This document shows positions 62,370-64,000 of a stretch of 64,000 nucleotides of DNA, piece by piece. A program made the translations under genes and the position numbers. The notes below the pieces were generated by a model, which did no database searches, was not told where the DNA came from, and saw only the letters and a program-made list of their open reading frames with translations. Each line of letters starts with the position of its first letter. The stretch's first letter is position 1. Source of the stretch: Mucilaginibacter rubeus (GTDB taxonomy: Bacteria > Bacteroidota > Bacteroidia > Sphingobacteriales > Sphingobacteriaceae); the NCBI RefSeq assembly GCF_014643835.1, contig NZ_BMKD01000001.1, positions 496,001 through 560,000 of the forward strand, written 5' to 3'.

Positions 62370-64000
62370 TTACAAATTATCGGGTGATTCAGCCCGGGGA
62401 AGCGAAAAATAAAAAGTTGATCCCTTATCCAATTCACTTTCAGCCCAGATTTCGCCGCCATGCCGTTTAATAATTTCGGCACTGAGATAAAGGCCGATCC
62501 CGAAACCGGAAATATGGCGTGTATGATTGGTTTCAACGCGGTAATACCGGTCGAAAATATAGCCGAGATCATCGGGCTTTATGCCCATGCCTTCATCTTT
62601 TACACTCACTATTACCATATTGCCATTGAGTTTACAACTGATATCGATCTGGCGGTCTTTGGGCGAGTATTTTACGGCATTACTGATGAGGTTGGAAATA
62701 ACGGAAATGATCTTATCCCGATCGGCATTAACCGTGAGGTTGCTACATTCTTTAAGGCTGAAAATATGGCTCGTTACGGTTAGCCGGGTTTCCTCCAGTA
62801 TTTCCTGCAGTAATTGCCCCAGATCGAACGGCTGCTTCTCAATTAATAATTTACCGGCTTCGAGACGCGAAATATTAAGGAAACTGTTTATCATAGTAGC
62901 CATCCGCCTGGCTTGCTGGTTTGCCTTCTCCATCGCATCTGAAAGGAATTGATCTTCACTCTGCGCTAATTTCTTTTGCGCAACCTGTATAATGGCAGCT
63001 AATGAGGTCAGCGGCGTTTTCAGTTCATGGCTCACCATACCGATAAAGTCATTTTTGCGTTGTTCCTCCTGCTTTTTATCTGTGATATCGCGTGCGATCT
63101 TGGATAGGCCGATTATTTTCCCCTGCTTATCCATAATGGGAGAGATGGTTAGCGAAACATCCAGTAACCGCCCATCTTTGGTTAGTCTCCTGGTTTCAAA
63201 GTGATCAACCCGTTCGCCTGTAATTAAACTGGAAAGAATGTGCGGTTCCTCGTTTTGCCGGTCTTCGGGAATGATCTTGTAAATTGTTTGCCCTATCATT
63301 TCCTCCGCTGTGTAGCCAAACATTCGTTCGGCCGCGGCATTCCAACTGGTGACCACACTTCCCAGCGTTTTGCTTACAATGGCGTCATCCGAAGTTTCGA
63401 CGATCGCGGCAAGCTTTGCGCTTTTTTCTTCGGCCTGCTTGATCTCGGTAATATCCAGGGTTATGATAAGCCCGGATTCTACAATGTTGTCGTCATTTTT
63501 AAGCGGCACAAAATGGATAAGATAAAATTCTCCCGTTTCTGCCTTTCGCTCTATAGAAAACTTTTCGCCGGACAAAACCCTCTCATATAAATGCCTGGAA
63601 GCTTCGTAGCGTTCGGGCGAAATCTCTGACGGATGCTTGCCTTCATAGTCGCGCCGGTCATAACCCATCCTTTCCATAATGTCGCCTTCAATGGCCATAT
63701 ACCGGTGGTTCCGGTCAACAACAAGGATCAGTGAACCTGGAATGTTCAGAGCAATGGAGCGGAAAAGTTTTTCACTCCGCCGGAGGTTTTCCTGGGCTTC
63801 CAGCAACTCCTCGTTGGTTGTGGCCAATTCTTCGTTGGCAGCTGCCAGCTCTTCGTTGGCCGCAGCATACTCTTCATTGGTAGCGGCCAGTTCTTCGTTG
63901 ATGGCTGCCAGTTCCTCGTCAAGCGCCTCTTTGGTGTTTTCTAATATCCATATGGCTATGCGGGTAACCTCGCCCTTGTTGTTCTTTACGGGCTTATAAA
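62370..64000 (-). CDS. PAS-PAS sensor histidine kinase, 5' end outside the window
   Basis: The reverse frame stays open from the window edge to a stop at 62370 (at least 543 codons). Visible parts in order: the end of an upstream PAC-type segment (YKPVKNNKGEVTRIAIWILEN), a coiled coil of NEEL heptads, two PAS domains (LFRSIALNIPGSLILVVDRNHR; AAIVETSDDAIVSKTLGSVVTSW), a HisKA domain (DFIGMVSHELKTPLTSLAAII) and a HATPase domain (NLISNAVKYSP, DEGMGIKP, GFGIGLYLSAEI). It is a close paralogue of the kinase at 1747-4095, most so in the second PAS and kinase parts. The apparent TTG start at 63827 is not real because the same frame and repeat continue upstream. Confidence 0.92.
   Translation of the reverse strand, partial: YKPVKNNKGEVTRIAIWILENTKEALDEELAAINEELAATNEEYAAANEELAAANEELATTNEELLEAQENLRRSEKLFRSIALNIPGSLILVVDRNHRYMAIEGDIMERMGYDRRDYEGKHPSEISPERYEASRHLYERVLSGEKFSIERKAETGEFYLIHFVPLKNDDNIVESGLIITLDITEIKQAEEKSAKLAAIVETSDDAIVSKTLGSVVTSWNAAAERMFGYTAEEMIGQTIYKIIPEDRQNEEPHILSSLITGERVDHFETRRLTKDGRLLDVSLTISPIMDKQGKIIGLSKIARDITDKKQEEQRKNDFIGMVSHELKTPLTSLAAIIQVAQKKLAQSEDQFLSDAMEKANQQARRMATMINSFLNISRLEAGKLLIEKQPFDLGQLLQEILEETRLTVTSHIFSLKECSNLTVNADRDKIISVISNLISNAVKYSPKDRQIDISCKLNGNMVIVSVKDEGMGIKPDDLGYIFDRYYRVETNHTRHISGFGIGLYLSAEIIKRHGGEIWAESELDKGSTFYFSLPRAESPDNL
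63808..63912. repeat. Five tandem 21-bp repeats encoding NEEL heptads
   Basis: Five imperfect 21-bp units (unit 2 on the forward strand: tcttcgttggcagctgccag plus one base) begin at 63808, 63829, 63850, 63871 and 63892. On the reverse strand they encode heptads of the type NEELAAA/T inside the kinase, a coiled-coil linker between sensor domains. A more diverged set lies in the paralogous kinase at about 3150-3470. Confidence 0.8.

Overview
The window looks like chromosomal DNA of a soil or plant-associated member of the Bacteroidota, most likely family Sphingobacteriaceae (Mucilaginibacter/Pedobacter type). This is inferred from a SusC/SusD pair, a large protein with a C-terminal type IX secretion (T9SS) sorting domain, a PID-CTERM-like small membrane protein, PAS-rich sensor kinases with (A/T)NEEL coiled coils, and AT-rich spacers with little Shine-Dalgarno signal. 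I see no rRNA, tRNA, CRISPR array, insertion sequence or phage gene.

Layout. 1-9.2 kb: sensory and transport genes (a truncated TPR protein, a small 2Fe-2S protein, a CHASE3-PAS-PAS histidine kinase, a multi-PAS protein that stops after the phosphoacceptor domain, an FtsX/MacB-type permease). 9.9-18.7 kb: a 1994-residue T9SS surface protein whose stop overlaps a small membrane protein gene, then a TPR histidine kinase and a single-domain response regulator. 18.7-30.6 kb: an accessory and stress-type block with many 4-bp ATGA overlaps: MmgE/PrpD protein, a tiny lipoprotein, an orphan glycosidase-like protein, Fe-permease-like protein, DUF421, two DUF72 proteins, a CinA-C/DUF892 fusion, GH130, SpoIIAA-like protein, a membrane protein, an FAD-Rieske oxidoreductase, a DksA-like protein and a 75-residue unknown.

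30.9-61.7 kb is a pectin / rhamnogalacturonan utilisation region. A GH127 beta-L-arabinofuranosidase gene sits between two gene relics (an ECF sigma factor N-terminus and a membrane-anchor fragment). It is followed by an FAD oxidoreductase and two paralogous AraR-like regulators (GntR DNA-binding domain plus sugar-sensor domain) that converge and share 6 bp at their stops. Then come oligogalacturonate lyase (PL22) with GH106; SusC with SusD; and a tight ten-gene run of GH28, GH2, two CE12 esterases, a beta-propeller hydrolase, an (alpha/alpha)6 glycosidase-like protein, GH105, GH31 and an S1 sulfatase. SusC/D would import pectin fragments. GH28, CE12, GH106, GH105, GH2, GH127 and GH31 would deacetylate and trim them in the periplasm, and PL22 would split unsaturated digalacturonate. 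No endo-acting pectate or rhamnogalacturonan lyase and no HTCS, ECF sigma or anti-sigma regulator is present beside SusC/D, so the GntR-type pair is the obvious candidate regulator. The window ends with a small membrane protein and a truncated histidine kinase that is a paralogue of the one at 1.7-4.1 kb.

Start codons were moved inward from the longest reading frame where a signal peptide, lipobox or gene overlap pointed to a later ATG. Family names come from recognised motifs and memory; no database search was run.
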